64,000 bases of DNA, taken from the NCBI RefSeq assembly GCF_022557175.1, contig NZ_CP092915.1:5208001-5272000 (forward strand), written 5' to 3'. The stretch is from Mycolicibacterium sp. YH-1. Its GTDB lineage: Bacteria > Actinomycetota > Actinomycetes > Mycobacteriales > Mycobacteriaceae. The stretch's first letter is position 1, and each line of letters starts with the position of its first letter. Made by a program: the position numbers and the translations under genes. Positions 45,620 to 54,565 of this stretch are shown in pieces. A model generated the notes under the pieces. It saw only the letters and a program-made list of their open reading frames with translations. It was not told the DNA's origin and ran no database searches.

Positions 45620-46803
45620 CTCCTCGAGCCTAGTAACCCGACGACGACTGACGCCACCGCCGCGACCGCGCCGCCCGCCACCATCAGCGCCACCACCGAC
45701 ACCCCGTCGATGAGCACCCCGCCCAGTAGCGCACCGATCGAGATGGTCACCTGGAACGAGCTGGTGAAAAGCACCGTGGCCGCCTCGTCCGCTCCGCCCG
45801 ACACCCGCGCCAGCCACGTCTGGCTGCACGCGGGCACCGCGCCATATCCCACGCCCCACAACAGCAGCAGCACGACCGCCCCGCCGACATGACCGCCGAT
45901 GACGGGCAGCAGCAGCGTCGCAATAGCGATCAGTGCGGCCGCGCACCCGAAGGTGGCACCCACGCTGCGCCCCAGGGTCACACCGGCGATGGCATTGCCC
46001 GCCAGCCCCGCCGCGCCGTACAACAGCAGCAGCGCGCTGACCGCCGCCAATCCGACACCCGTGACCTCGGTCAGGAACGCCGACACATAGGTGTAGGTGC
46101 CGAAGTGTGCGAGGACGACCAGGAATGTGATCAGCAGGCCGACCCTGACGTCGCGGACGCGCAGCAGCCGACCGAGCACCGAGAGTCGCGTCACCTCAGC
46201 GGCGGGCAGCGCCGGCACGGTGCACGCCAACGCGATCAGTACGACGGCCGACAGGGCGGTAAGCCCGACGAACGCGGCGCGCCAGCCTGCGACGTCTGCG
46301 ACGAATGTGCCCAGTGGGACACCGAGAACCGATCCCAGCGGCACCGCCAGGAAGATCGTCGACGTGGCCCTGGCGACGTGCCGAGACTCGACGAGGCGAC
46401 CGGACAGGCCGGCGCCGATGGACCAGAATCCGCCGATCACCACGCCCACCAGGACGCGCGCGGCGAGGATCATCCAGAAGTCGGCCGCGACGGCGCAGAT
46501 CAGGTTCGACACGACGAGCAACGCCGTCCACACCATCAGCATCGTGCGCCGGTCGAGCCGGGCAGTGGCCACGGTCGCCAGCGGCGCCGCCACCGCGGCC
46601 ACGAACCCGGGCACGGTCATCATCACGCCGGACACTCCGGGCGTCACCGCGAACTCCGATGCGATCGGCAGCAGGAGCCCGATGGGAAGGATCTCGGCGG
46701 TCACGATCGCGAAGATCCCCGCCATGATGGACACCACGGCCAGCCATCGGTTGGACGGTGGAGCCGCGGGATCGGCCCGAAACGGGTTGAGGGCGAACGT
46801 CAC
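45616..46803 (-). CDS. MFS (DHA1-type) efflux transporter
   Basis: A 395-residue 12-helix major facilitator transporter. The N-terminus carries the family signature EILPIGLLLPIASE, the loop after helix 2 has ARLDRRTML (motif A variant, near residue 84), and the motif C-like GSVLGVPLGTFVAD is in helix 5. This subgroup exports drugs, sugars or metabolites; the substrate is unknown. It overlaps sigJ downstream by four bases and is probably co-transcribed with it. I saw no SigJ-type promoter before it. Confidence 0.83.
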   Translation of the reverse strand: MTFALNPFRADPAAPPSNRWLAVVSIMAGIFAIVTAEILPIGLLLPIASEFAVTPGVSGVMMTVPGFVAAVAAPLATVATARLDRRTMLMVWTALLVVSNLICAVAADFWMILAARVLVGVVIGGFWSIGAGLSGRLVESRHVARATSTIFLAVPLGSVLGVPLGTFVADVAGWRAAFVGLTALSAVVLIALACTVPALPAAEVTRLSVLGRLLRVRDVRVGLLITFLVVLAHFGTYTYVSAFLTEVTGVGLAAVSALLLLYGAAGLAGNAIAGVTLGRSVGATFGCAAALIAIATLLLPVIGGHVGGAVVLLLLWGVGYGAVPACSQTWLARVSGGADEAATVLFTSSFQVTISIGALLGGVLIDGVSVVALMVAGGAVAAVASVVVGLLGSRR

Positions 46804-46972
46804 TGAGTCTCCGATCGAGTGATGAGCTACTCGTCGCAGTTCAGCACCCCATCGCCGTCAACGCTGGCGGGTTTGCGACGGCGCAGTCGCACGGCACTGC
46901 GATGTCGCGATGCCGCTAGTGCGCTCAACCGAACGGGCTCGCACAGCCGATCGGGACCGTATATTCCCTGAA

Positions 46973-48490
46973 ATGGCAATCGCTGAACCGTCGGCTCCCT
47001 CCCCGCCGACCGTTGCGGGCAAGGGACTCCAGGCCGGGGCGCTGGGCCTGGTCGGCAACATCGTCATCGGTCTCGCCGCGGTCGCACCCGCGTACAGCCT
47101 GGCGGCCACGCTGGGCTATGTCGTGCTCGCGGTGGGCGACAAGGCGCCCGCGATGTTCGTTCTCGCGTTCATCCCGATGCTGCTCGTCGCCTTCGCCTAC
47201 AAGGAGCTGTCGCAGGACACCCCCGACTGCGGCACGACCTTCACGTGGGGCACAAAGGCGTTCGGACCGTGGATCGGCTGGATCGGCGGCTGGGGTCTGG
47301 CCGTGTCGGCGATCATCGTGCTGGCCAATGTCGCCGAAGTCGCCGCCATCTATCTGTTCAAGTTCCTGGGCCAGGACGCGCTCGCCGAGAACCTATGGGC
47401 GAAGGTCACGCTGGGTTCGTTCTTCATCATCTCCATGACCCTCGTCAGCGCCCGTGGCGTGGTGCTGTCCGAGCGAATCCAGAACGTCCTGATCGCCATT
47501 CAGTTCGGTGTGCTGATCATCGTCAGCATCTGGGCGTTGGTCCGCGTGTTCGCCGGAAACGCCGGGGCGCAGGCCATCACGCCGTCACTGGCCTGGCTGT
47601 GGCCGGGCGGTCTCGACGCCTCCTCGATCGCCGCGGCGATCATCCTCTGCATCTTCATCTACTGGGGCTGGGACGCCTGCCTGGCCGTCGGCGAGGAGAC
47701 CAAGAACCCTGGCCGCACACCGGGTATCGCGGCCGTCCTCACCACGCTGATCCTGGTGTGCACCTACGTTCTCGTCGCCTACGCAGTGCAGTCGTTCGCG
47801 GGTTTCGGCACAGTCGGGATCGGCCTGAACAACGCCAACAACACCGACGACGTGCTGACGGTGCTCGGCAAGCCCGTCGCCGGCAGCATCGCGGCGTCGC
47901 TGCTGTTGTTGACCGTCTCGGTGTCGGCCCTGTCCTCGACGCAGACGACGATCCTCCCCACCGCACGCGGCACGCTGTCGATGGCGGTCTACGAGGCGCT
48001 GCCGAAGCGGTTCGCCGCCGTCCACCCGAAGTACATGACGCCTGCGTTCGGCACCATGGTGATGGGTGCCGCCGCGCTGTTCTTCTACCTCGTGCTGACA
48101 TTCGTCTCCGAGAACGCCCTGGCCGACTCGGTGGCCTCCCTCGGTCTGGCGGTGGCGTTCTACTACGGCATCACCGCCTACGCCTGCGTGTGGTACTTCC
48201 GCAGGACCCTGTTCGTCTCGGCCAAGAACCTGTTCATGCGTGGCATCTTCCCCCTGCTCGGGGCGCTGGCCATGACGTGGGCGTTCATCCAGAGCGCCAC
48301 CGACATGATCGCGCCGGACTACGGCTACACGGCGTTCGGTCCCATTGGCGGCGTCTTCGTCCTCGGTGTCGGCATGCTGGTCCTCGGCATCCCATTGATG
48401 TTGGCCTGCTTCGCATTCGGCACCAAGCGCTTCTTCCGGGGCGAGACGCTCAACGCGTCGACGGAGGTCAAGGTCCCGGACGTCTACTGA
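46973..48490 (+). CDS. APC-family amino acid/polyamine permease
   Basis: A 505-residue membrane transporter with about 12 helices. The first helix contains LGLVGNIVIGLAAVAPAYS with the unwound glycine region typical of APC transporters; YWGWDACLAVGEETKNPGRT near residue 230, quoted as GEETKNPGRT, is the family loop. ATG 46973 is preceded by a TATATT hexamer (46960-46965), suggesting a leaderless transcript. With the Usp gene 40 bp downstream and the aminobutyraldehyde/aminotransferase genes beyond, import of putrescine, GABA or an amino acid is likely. Confidence 0.83.
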   Translation: MAIAEPSAPSPPTVAGKGLQAGALGLVGNIVIGLAAVAPAYSLAATLGYVVLAVGDKAPAMFVLAFIPMLLVAFAYKELSQDTPDCGTTFTWGTKAFGPWIGWIGGWGLAVSAIIVLANVAEVAAIYLFKFLGQDALAENLWAKVTLGSFFIISMTLVSARGVVLSERIQNVLIAIQFGVLIIVSIWALVRVFAGNAGAQAITPSLAWLWPGGLDASSIAAAIILCIFIYWGWDACLAVGEETKNPGRTPGIAAVLTTLILVCTYVLVAYAVQSFAGFGTVGIGLNNANNTDDVLTVLGKPVAGSIAASLLLLTVSVSALSSTQTTILPTARGTLSMAVYEALPKRFAAVHPKYMTPAFGTMVMGAAALFFYLVLTFVSENALADSVASLGLAVAFYYGITAYACVWYFRRTLFVSAKNLFMRGIFPLLGALAMTWAFIQSATDMIAPDYGYTAFGPIGGVFVLGVGMLVLGIPLMLACFAFGTKRFFRGETLNASTEVKVPDVY

Positions 48491-48530
48491 TCATCTCGAG
48501 AGGCTCGGGCACGCGGACTTAGGAGACACC

Positions 48531-49385
48531 ATGCATTTGACCGTCGGCTATCTGGCCACCCCCACCGGTGATGACGGCGTGGCACTCGCAGGCGTGTTGG
48601 CGAAGACCTTCGGCGCGACCGTTGACGTCGTTCTCGTCGTGCGCGAGGAGCTGCCCGACGGCCATCCCGGCCGCGCGCAGTACCAGGAGTTCCTGCTCGA
48701 GCGTGGCAAGGAGTGGATCAGCAAGGCCATATCGACCCTCGCCGCCGCGGGCATCAAGGCAGCTGCCACGGTGACGATCGGCGACTCGTTCCCCGAGACG
48801 CTGATGTCGTTCGCCGAGGAACACCACTCGGACCTGATCGTCGTGGGCGGTGCGCGGGACGGGTTCTTCGGCGGTCACGTGATCGGTCCGGTCTCCAGCG
48901 CGCTGCTGCACACCTCCTCGATTCCGGTGGCCCTCGCGCCACGCGGTTACGCCGAGGACCCGCCGGCCGCCATCACCGCGGTGACGGCTGCGGTCCCGAC
49001 GAAGGCGGGTGACGACAACCCGCTCCCCTTCGCCATCACCCTGGCCAGCGCCGCGGGGCTGTCCATCCGAATGGTGTCACTGGTTTCCGCCGAGAATCTT
49101 GCGACGGCCGAGAACCTGGAAGACCTACGCGCACAGCAGATTGCGGCTGCGCGCGAGAACCTCGCGGTCGCCGATCGCGCCCTGCCGGACACCACTATCG
49201 AGTCGTTGGTGGCTGATGGCATGACCCTGGAGTCGGCGCTGAAGAAGCTGAACTGGTCCGACTCGGAGGTGTTGGTCGTCGGCTCCAGCCGGTTCGCCGC
49301 ACCCAAACGAATCTTCCTGGGCTCCACTGCGTCCCGGATCCTGGCGGGCACCGACGCTCCGGTGATCGTCATTCCCCGCGACTAG
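48531..49385 (+). CDS. Two-domain universal stress protein
   Basis: A 284-residue tandem Usp. Domain 1 (1-140) ends with VVGGARDGFFGGHVIGPVSS, and domain 2 (150-284) ends with VVGSSRFAAPKRIFLGSTAS; both are the glycine-rich ATP-binding type of loop in variant form. ATG 48531 has AGGAGA seven bases upstream. It is probably co-transcribed with the permease and could modulate it, as in other Usp-transporter pairs. Convergent with the aldehyde dehydrogenase after nine bases. Confidence 0.82.
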   Translation: MHLTVGYLATPTGDDGVALAGVLAKTFGATVDVVLVVREELPDGHPGRAQYQEFLLERGKEWISKAISTLAAAGIKAAATVTIGDSFPETLMSFAEEHHSDLIVVGGARDGFFGGHVIGPVSSALLHTSSIPVALAPRGYAEDPPAAITAVTAAVPTKAGDDNPLPFAITLASAAGLSIRMVSLVSAENLATAENLEDLRAQQIAAARENLAVADRALPDTTIESLVADGMTLESALKKLNWSDSEVLVVGSSRFAAPKRIFLGSTASRILAGTDAPVIVIPRD

Positions 49386-49394
49386 CGGCGAACG

Positions 49395-50870
49395 TCAGCG
49401 CTTGCTGAAGATGATGCGGTGCCAGTCCTTCTCGGCCACGGCGGTGATATCGCTCATCACGTGCTTGATGGTGAGATACTCCTCGAAGGAGTAGTCGCTC
49501 ATGTCCTTGCCGAAGCCCGATGCGCCGACGCCACCGTGCGGCATCTCGCTGATGATCGGGATGTGATCGTTGATCCACACGCAGCCGGCGTGGATCTCGC
49601 GCGAGGCCCGCTGCGCCCGGTAGACGTCGCGGGTCCAGGCCGAGGCCGCCAGGCCGTACTCGGTGTCGTTGGCCTGCCGGAGCGCATCGTCGTCGTCGGT
49701 GAACGCGCGCGCCACCAGGACCGGCCCGAAGACCTCGTCGCGGTAGATCTCGGAGCGCTCGTCGACGTCGGCGATCAGCGTCGGCCGGTAGAAGGAGCCG
49801 GGCCCCTCGGGTGCGCTGCCGCCGGTCACGATCCGCCCGCCCTCACCCGGGGCGCGGGCGACCATGGCGGCGACCTTCTCGCGGTGCGCCGTCGTGATCA
49901 GCGGGCCCAGGTCGGTGTCGGGATCGTGCGGGTTACCGACGACGATCTTGCCCATCAGCTCGCCGACACCCGCGACGAAGTCGTCGTAGAGCGGGCGGGC
50001 GACGATCGCACGGGTGGCGGCGGTGCAGTCCTGGCCGGTGTTGATCAGTGATGCGGCGACCGCGCCGTGGATGGCGGCGTCCAGGTCGGCGTCCTCGAAC
50101 ACCACGAACGGCGCCTTGCCGCCCAGTTCCAGCTGGGTGCGGCGCCCGTGCAGCGAGGCGGCGGCCATCACCTTGCGGCCGACGGCCGTCGAGCCGGTGA
50201 ACGTCACCAGGTCGACGCCCGGGTGCCCGGCAAGTGCCGTGCCGACGTCGTGCCCCGCGCCGGTGACGACGTTGAGCACACCGTCGGGCAGGCCGGCCTC
50301 GCTGGCCAGCCTGGCCAGCGTCAGCGTCGTCAACGGGGTGATCTCGGCGGGCTTGATCACCACCGAGCAGCCGGCGGCCAACGCGGGCAACACCTTCCAC
50401 ACCGCCATCTGCAGCGGGTAGTTCCACGGGGTGATCGTGGCGACGACGCCGATGGCCTCGCGCCGAATGCTCGAGGTGTGATCGGCCGAGTACTCGGCGG
50501 TCGCCTTGCCCTCGAGGTGACGGGCGGCGCCCGCGAAGAAGTCGATGTTGTCGATGCTGCCGGGCACGTCGAACTCGGTCGCCAGCCGGACCGGCTTGCC
50601 GGTCTGGCTGACCTCCTCGGCGACCAGACTCTCGGCGTTCGCGCCGGCCAGCTCGGCCAGTTTGGCCAGTACCGCCGAGCGGTCCGCCGGAGTCGCCGTC
50701 GCCCAACCCGAGAGCGCCTTGCGTGCCGACGCGACCGCGGTGTCGACCTCCGTCGGGGTCGCCAGCGCGTACTCGTTGACCACGTCGCCGGTGGCCGGAT
50801 TGATGATCTTGTGGGTTGGGCCTCCGGTCAGAACCTCGCGACCGTCGATCCAGCTGCTCGCCATCGTCAT
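49395..50870 (-). CDS. Gamma-aminobutyraldehyde dehydrogenase-type aldehyde dehydrogenase
   Basis: A 491-residue NAD(P)-dependent aldehyde dehydrogenase. The catalytic Glu is in QLELGGKAPF (near residue 265) and the nucleophile Cys in NTGQDCTAATRA near 300; the cofactor blocks TPWNYPLQMAVWK and FTGSTAVGRKV are present. The C-terminal segment ASGFGKDMSDYSFEEYL strongly resembles actinobacterial 4-aminobutanal dehydrogenases, which make GABA. ATG 50870; ATG 50864 also possible. It is divergent from the AsnC gene, so it belongs to the putrescine-type locus. Confidence 0.83.
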   Translation of the reverse strand: MTMASSWIDGREVLTGGPTHKIINPATGDVVNEYALATPTEVDTAVASARKALSGWATATPADRSAVLAKLAELAGANAESLVAEEVSQTGKPVRLATEFDVPGSIDNIDFFAGAARHLEGKATAEYSADHTSSIRREAIGVVATITPWNYPLQMAVWKVLPALAAGCSVVIKPAEITPLTTLTLARLASEAGLPDGVLNVVTGAGHDVGTALAGHPGVDLVTFTGSTAVGRKVMAAASLHGRRTQLELGGKAPFVVFEDADLDAAIHGAVAASLINTGQDCTAATRAIVARPLYDDFVAGVGELMGKIVVGNPHDPDTDLGPLITTAHREKVAAMVARAPGEGGRIVTGGSAPEGPGSFYRPTLIADVDERSEIYRDEVFGPVLVARAFTDDDDALRQANDTEYGLAASAWTRDVYRAQRASREIHAGCVWINDHIPIISEMPHGGVGASGFGKDMSDYSFEEYLTIKHVMSDITAVAEKDWHRIIFSKR

Positions 50871-50994
50871 GCCACCAAGCTAGCCGACCCTCGACGGCGT
50901 CCGCCACGCAATACCGCAGCATCGGGCACTCGAAACACACGATTTCAGATGTATCGGTTGCCCCTGACGACTGATTCCGTGCACAATCGTGGGC

Positions 50995-51516
50995 ATGGAC
51001 ACCCCTGACGCTCGCCCCGGGTTGCAGGCCGTCTCACTCCGCATCAACCATTCTCGGCCAGGCGCGGCCTATCACCTGGACGAGCTGTCCAAGGCGATCG
51101 TCGAGAAGCTGCAGCAGGACGGCCGGCGGTCGTACGCGGGGATCGGCAAGGCGGTGGGGTTGTCCGAGGCCGCGGTGCGCCAGCGCGTGCAGCGCATGGT
51201 GGACGCCGGGGTGATGCAGATCGTCGCCGTCACCGATCCCATGCAGCTGGGCTTCGCCCGCCAGGCCATGATCGGCATCCGCTGCACGGGCGACACCCTC
51301 AAGGTCGCCGAGCAGCTGGCCGCCATCGAGTCCGTCGACTACGTCGTGCTGACCGCGGGGTCCTTCGACGCCATCGCCGAGGTCGTGTGCGAGGACGATG
51401 ACGACCTTCTAGACCTACTCAACACCAAGATCCGCGCCGTGCCAGGAGTGATAACCACCGAAACCTTGGTTTACCTTAAACTCGTTAAGCAGCAATACAA
51501 TTGGGGCACAAGATGA
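50995..51516 (+). CDS. Lrp/AsnC-family regulator
   Basis: A 173-residue regulator. The HTH lies at about 32-75 (DGRRSYAGIGKAVGLSEAAVRQRVQRM, quoted as VGLSEAAVRQRVQRM) and the C-terminal RAM/AsnC ligand domain at 85-170 contains GSFDAIAEVVCEDDDDL. It probably senses an amino acid or polyamine product and controls the flanking dehydrogenase and aminotransferase. ATG 50995; GTG 50989 is an alternative. The stop overlaps the aminotransferase start by four bases. Confidence 0.85.
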   Translation: MDTPDARPGLQAVSLRINHSRPGAAYHLDELSKAIVEKLQQDGRRSYAGIGKAVGLSEAAVRQRVQRMVDAGVMQIVAVTDPMQLGFARQAMIGIRCTGDTLKVAEQLAAIESVDYVVLTAGSFDAIAEVVCEDDDDLLDLLNTKIRAVPGVITTETLVYLKLVKQQYNWGTR

Positions 51517-52898
51517 CACTCATCGACTCAACGAACGACACCACTTCCAACCTGAGCGCCAAGGCCGACCGCCACCTGTGGGGACACTTCTCCCGGCACG
51601 GCGCCGGCATCACCCCGCCGATCATCACCCGCGGCGAGGGCGTGCACATCTTCGACGACAAGGGCAAGAGCTACATCGACGGGCTCTCAGGGCTCTTCGT
51701 GGTCCAGGTCGGGCACGGCCGCAAGGAACTCGCCGAAGCCGCGGCCAAGCAGGCCGAGACCCTGGCGTTCTTCCCCCTGTGGTCCTACGCCACGCCGCCG
51801 GCGATCGAACTCGCCGACCGGCTCGCCGGGTACGCACCGGGCGATCTGAACCGCGTCTTCTTCACCACCGGCGGCGGCGAGGCCGTCGAGAGCGCCTGGA
51901 AGCTGGCCAAGCAGTACTTCAAGCTGACCGGCAAACCCGGCAAGTACAAGGTGCTCTCGCGGTCCATCGCCTATCACGGCACCCCGCAGGGAGCGCTGGC
52001 CATCACCGGCATCCCGGCGTTCAAGGCGCCGTTCGATCCGCCGACCCCCGGCGGTTTCCGGGTGCCCAACACCAACTTCTACCGGGCACCCGAGCGCTAT
52101 GACAACGACCCGAAGGCGTTCGGCCGCTACTGTGCTGACCGCATCGCCGAGGCCATCGAGTTCGAGGGCCCCGACACCGTCGCGGCCGTGTTCCTCGAGC
52201 CGGTGCAGAACGCCGGCGGCTGCTTCCCGCCCCCACCCGGGTACTTCGAGCGGGTCCGTGAGATCTGCGACGAGTACGACGTGCTGCTGGTCTCGGACGA
52301 GGTGATCTGCGCCTACGGCCGGATCGGTTCGATGTTCGCCTGCCAGGACTTCGACTACATCCCCGACATCATCACCTGCGCCAAGGGTATGACCTCGGGG
52401 TACTCCCCGATCGGGGCGATGATCGCGAGCGACCGGCTCTTCGAGCCCTTCGACGACGGTCAGACGGTCTTCGGGCACGGCTACACCTTCGGCGGGCACC
52501 CGGTGTCCTCGGCGGTCGCGCTGGCCAACCTCGACATCTTCGAGCGCGAGGGCATCAACGACCACGTCAAGACCATGGCACCCGCGTTCCGGGCGACCCT
52601 GGAGAAGCTGTACGACCTACCCATCGTCGGCGACGTCCGCGGCGAGGGCTTCTTCTACGGCATCGAATTGGTCAAGGACAAGGCCACCAAGGAGACCTTC
52701 AACGACGAGGAATCCGAACGGCTGCTCCGGGGCTTCCTGACCCCCGCACTGTGGGAGGCCGGGCTGTACTGCCGCGCCGATGACCGTGGCGACCCAGTCG
52801 TTCAGCTCGCGCCCCCGCTGATCAGCGGGCAGAAGGAGTTCGACGCGATCTACGACATCCTGCACAACGTGTTGAGCGAAGCCAGCGCCCGCATGTAG
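51513..52898 (+). CDS. Class III aminotransferase (Rv3329-like), probable putrescine/diamine aminotransferase
   Basis: A 461-residue PLP enzyme of the omega-aminotransferase class. Blocks are FFTTGGGEAVESAWKLA (near residue 115), YHGTPQGALAITG near 155, LVSDEVICAYGRIG with the PLP-pairing Asp near 264, and the Schiff-base lysine in CAKGMTSGYSPIG near 291. The family transfers amino groups from diamines, GABA or beta-alanine to pyruvate. Together with the 4-aminobutanal dehydrogenase it could turn putrescine into GABA. ATG 51513 is coupled to the AsnC stop. Confidence 0.85.
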   Translation: MTLIDSTNDTTSNLSAKADRHLWGHFSRHGAGITPPIITRGEGVHIFDDKGKSYIDGLSGLFVVQVGHGRKELAEAAAKQAETLAFFPLWSYATPPAIELADRLAGYAPGDLNRVFFTTGGGEAVESAWKLAKQYFKLTGKPGKYKVLSRSIAYHGTPQGALAITGIPAFKAPFDPPTPGGFRVPNTNFYRAPERYDNDPKAFGRYCADRIAEAIEFEGPDTVAAVFLEPVQNAGGCFPPPPGYFERVREICDEYDVLLVSDEVICAYGRIGSMFACQDFDYIPDIITCAKGMTSGYSPIGAMIASDRLFEPFDDGQTVFGHGYTFGGHPVSSAVALANLDIFEREGINDHVKTMAPAFRATLEKLYDLPIVGDVRGEGFFYGIELVKDKATKETFNDEESERLLRGFLTPALWEAGLYCRADDRGDPVVQLAPPLISGQKEFDAIYDILHNVLSEASARM

Positions 52899-52919
52899 CA
52901 GGAGCGTTATCGTCGGCGC

Positions 52920-53921
52920 GTGCCGACGAAGCTGCGGAAGCCGCCGATCGACCCCGTCCGATGGAGGCCGCCGCCAGTCGACGCCCTCCCCGACCCGCCC
53001 GCCCGACCGGTCACAATCGTGCCGGTCGGCGGGATGGGCCCGGAGGACGTCGTCGTCGACGCCGAGGGTCAGCTCTGGACGGGTTTGGTCGACGGACGCA
53101 TCGTGCGGATCTCACCCGATGACGGCGAGTACTCCGTGGTCGCCGACACCGGCGGTCGACCGCTGGGCCTGCATGTGGCCCGCGACGGACGGGTGCTCAT
53201 CTGCGACTGCGACCGAGGCCTGCTCGCGCTGGATCCAAGCAGTGGCGTGCTGAGCACCCTCGCCACGTCGGTCGATGGCCGCCCACTGGGGTTCTGTTCC
53301 AATGTCACCGAGACCGCGGACGGCACAATCTATTTCACTGAGTCGACAAGTGCCGACTTCGGCTTCGAGAACTTCCTCGGCCCATTCCTCGAGGCGCGGG
53401 GCCGCGGGGGCCTGTTCCGCCTCGACGCCGATGGCACCGTCACGACACTCGTCTCGGGGCTGTACTTCACCAACGGGGTCACGGTGACCGCCGACGGGTC
53501 GGCGCTGGTGTTCGCCGAGACGATGGGCCGCAGGCTGTCCAAGTACTGGCTCACGGGCCCGCTAGCTGGAACCGTGACGCCCCTGGCGGTTCATCTGCCC
53601 GGCATGCCAGACAACATCTCGACGGGTTCCGACGGTCGGATCTGGACCGCAATGGTGACCCCGGTGAACACCGCCGCCGAGAGCCTGATGCCGCGGGCGC
53701 CGTGGCTCCGAAAGCTCGTCTGGCGACTCCCGGCTCGACTGCATCCGAAGATCGCTCCCGAGATCTGGGTGATCGGGTTCGACCCCGACAGTGGATCCGC
53801 GGTCGGTGGCATCCGCACCACACACCCTGACTTCGGCGCTGTCACCGGCGTCGTCGAGTCCGGCGGGCGGCTGTGGATGTCGACCATCGAGTTTCCCGCC
53901 CTTGCGTACTACGAGCTGTGA
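52920..53921 (+). CDS. SMP-30/strictosidine synthase-like beta-propeller protein
   Basis: A 333-residue beta-propeller of the SMP-30/gluconolactonase/strictosidine synthase-like superfamily. Repeated blade motifs include GPEDVVVDAEGQLWTG, TADGTIYFTEST, NGVTVTADGSALVFAET and PDNISTGSDGRIWTAM. Calcium-dependent lactone or ester hydrolysis is typical but the substrate is unknown. No signal peptide is seen. GTG 52920 follows the aminotransferase by 21 bp and may belong to its operon. The 3' end overlaps a convergent MarR gene by 13 bp. Confidence 0.78.
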   Translation: MPTKLRKPPIDPVRWRPPPVDALPDPPARPVTIVPVGGMGPEDVVVDAEGQLWTGLVDGRIVRISPDDGEYSVVADTGGRPLGLHVARDGRVLICDCDRGLLALDPSSGVLSTLATSVDGRPLGFCSNVTETADGTIYFTESTSADFGFENFLGPFLEARGRGGLFRLDADGTVTTLVSGLYFTNGVTVTADGSALVFAETMGRRLSKYWLTGPLAGTVTPLAVHLPGMPDNISTGSDGRIWTAMVTPVNTAAESLMPRAPWLRKLVWRLPARLHPKIAPEIWVIGFDPDSGSAVGGIRTTHPDFGAVTGVVESGGRLWMSTIEFPALAYYEL

Positions 53922-54427
53922 CGGAAGCGGTCATCAGTCTGGTTTCTCAAGCCGTCACTGAGTCGACTGGCGGTGTCCCCCAACGCGGTCATCCGGTCTC
54001 GGGTAAGGGAACCGAGGTAGTACTGCCGCACGAGATCGGCATAGGTGTGCAGCGCGAGCCGCAGATGATCCTCTCCCTTTCGGGTGATCCCGACGACGAC
54101 GATTCGTCTGTCCTTGCGGCTACGGACCCTGCCCACCAGGCCCCGATCCTCCAGTCGGGTCACCAACCATGTGACTCGACTGGGAGAGACCACCAAAGTC
54201 TCTGCCAGAGCCCCCATTCGAACAAGACCACTCGGGTCGGTGTTGAGCTGTTGAAGTATCTGCACATCGCGGATCGCGAGGTCGTGCTTGTCCGTGAGGG
54301 CGGTGTTGATCTCTCGGTAGAGCCGACTGGCCGAGTCCGCGAAGCGCTTCCAGCTCCACTGCTCCTCGTCACTCATCTCCAGGAATCCTCGACCCAGGAC
54401 TTGCTCTCCAGATGCAGCTGCCGACAT
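53909..54427 (-). CDS. MarR-family regulator (related group, member 1)
   Basis: A 172-residue winged-helix regulator. The core is QILQQLNTDPSGLVRMGALAETLVVSPSRVTWLVTRLEDRGLV, quoted as SPSRVTWLVTRLEDRGLV, with the wing SRKDRRIVVVGITRKG. It shares WxxF/Y, HxLxxxDxxxLxxL and VRM/ARM features with the MarR genes at 58754 and 59408. ATG 54427 has GAGGGAGG upstream; ATG 54376 and an ATG at 54499 are alternatives. It is divergent from an AraC-type gene. Confidence 0.78.
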   Translation of the reverse strand: MSAAASGEQVLGRGFLEMSDEEQWSWKRFADSASRLYREINTALTDKHDLAIRDVQILQQLNTDPSGLVRMGALAETLVVSPSRVTWLVTRLEDRGLVGRVRSRKDRRIVVVGITRKGEDHLRLALHTYADLVRQYYLGSLTRDRMTALGDTASRLSDGLRNQTDDRFRHSS

Positions 54428-54565
54428 CGCGTTCGACACCTCCCTCGTCCACTGAAACGCCCATTGCGCGGTGTGGTGGGTCACCGCTGTGGAGATCACA
54501 ACGGAGCCAGAGAATGCGGTCTATGCAGATTTGGACAACGGCCCGATGTCCTACACTGACGCTTT

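Noticed and set aside
49381..49400. GCGGCGAACGTCAGCG as a fifth palindrome copy between the Usp and aldehyde dehydrogenase genes
   Set aside because: It shares only GCGAACGT with the arms and has no second arm.
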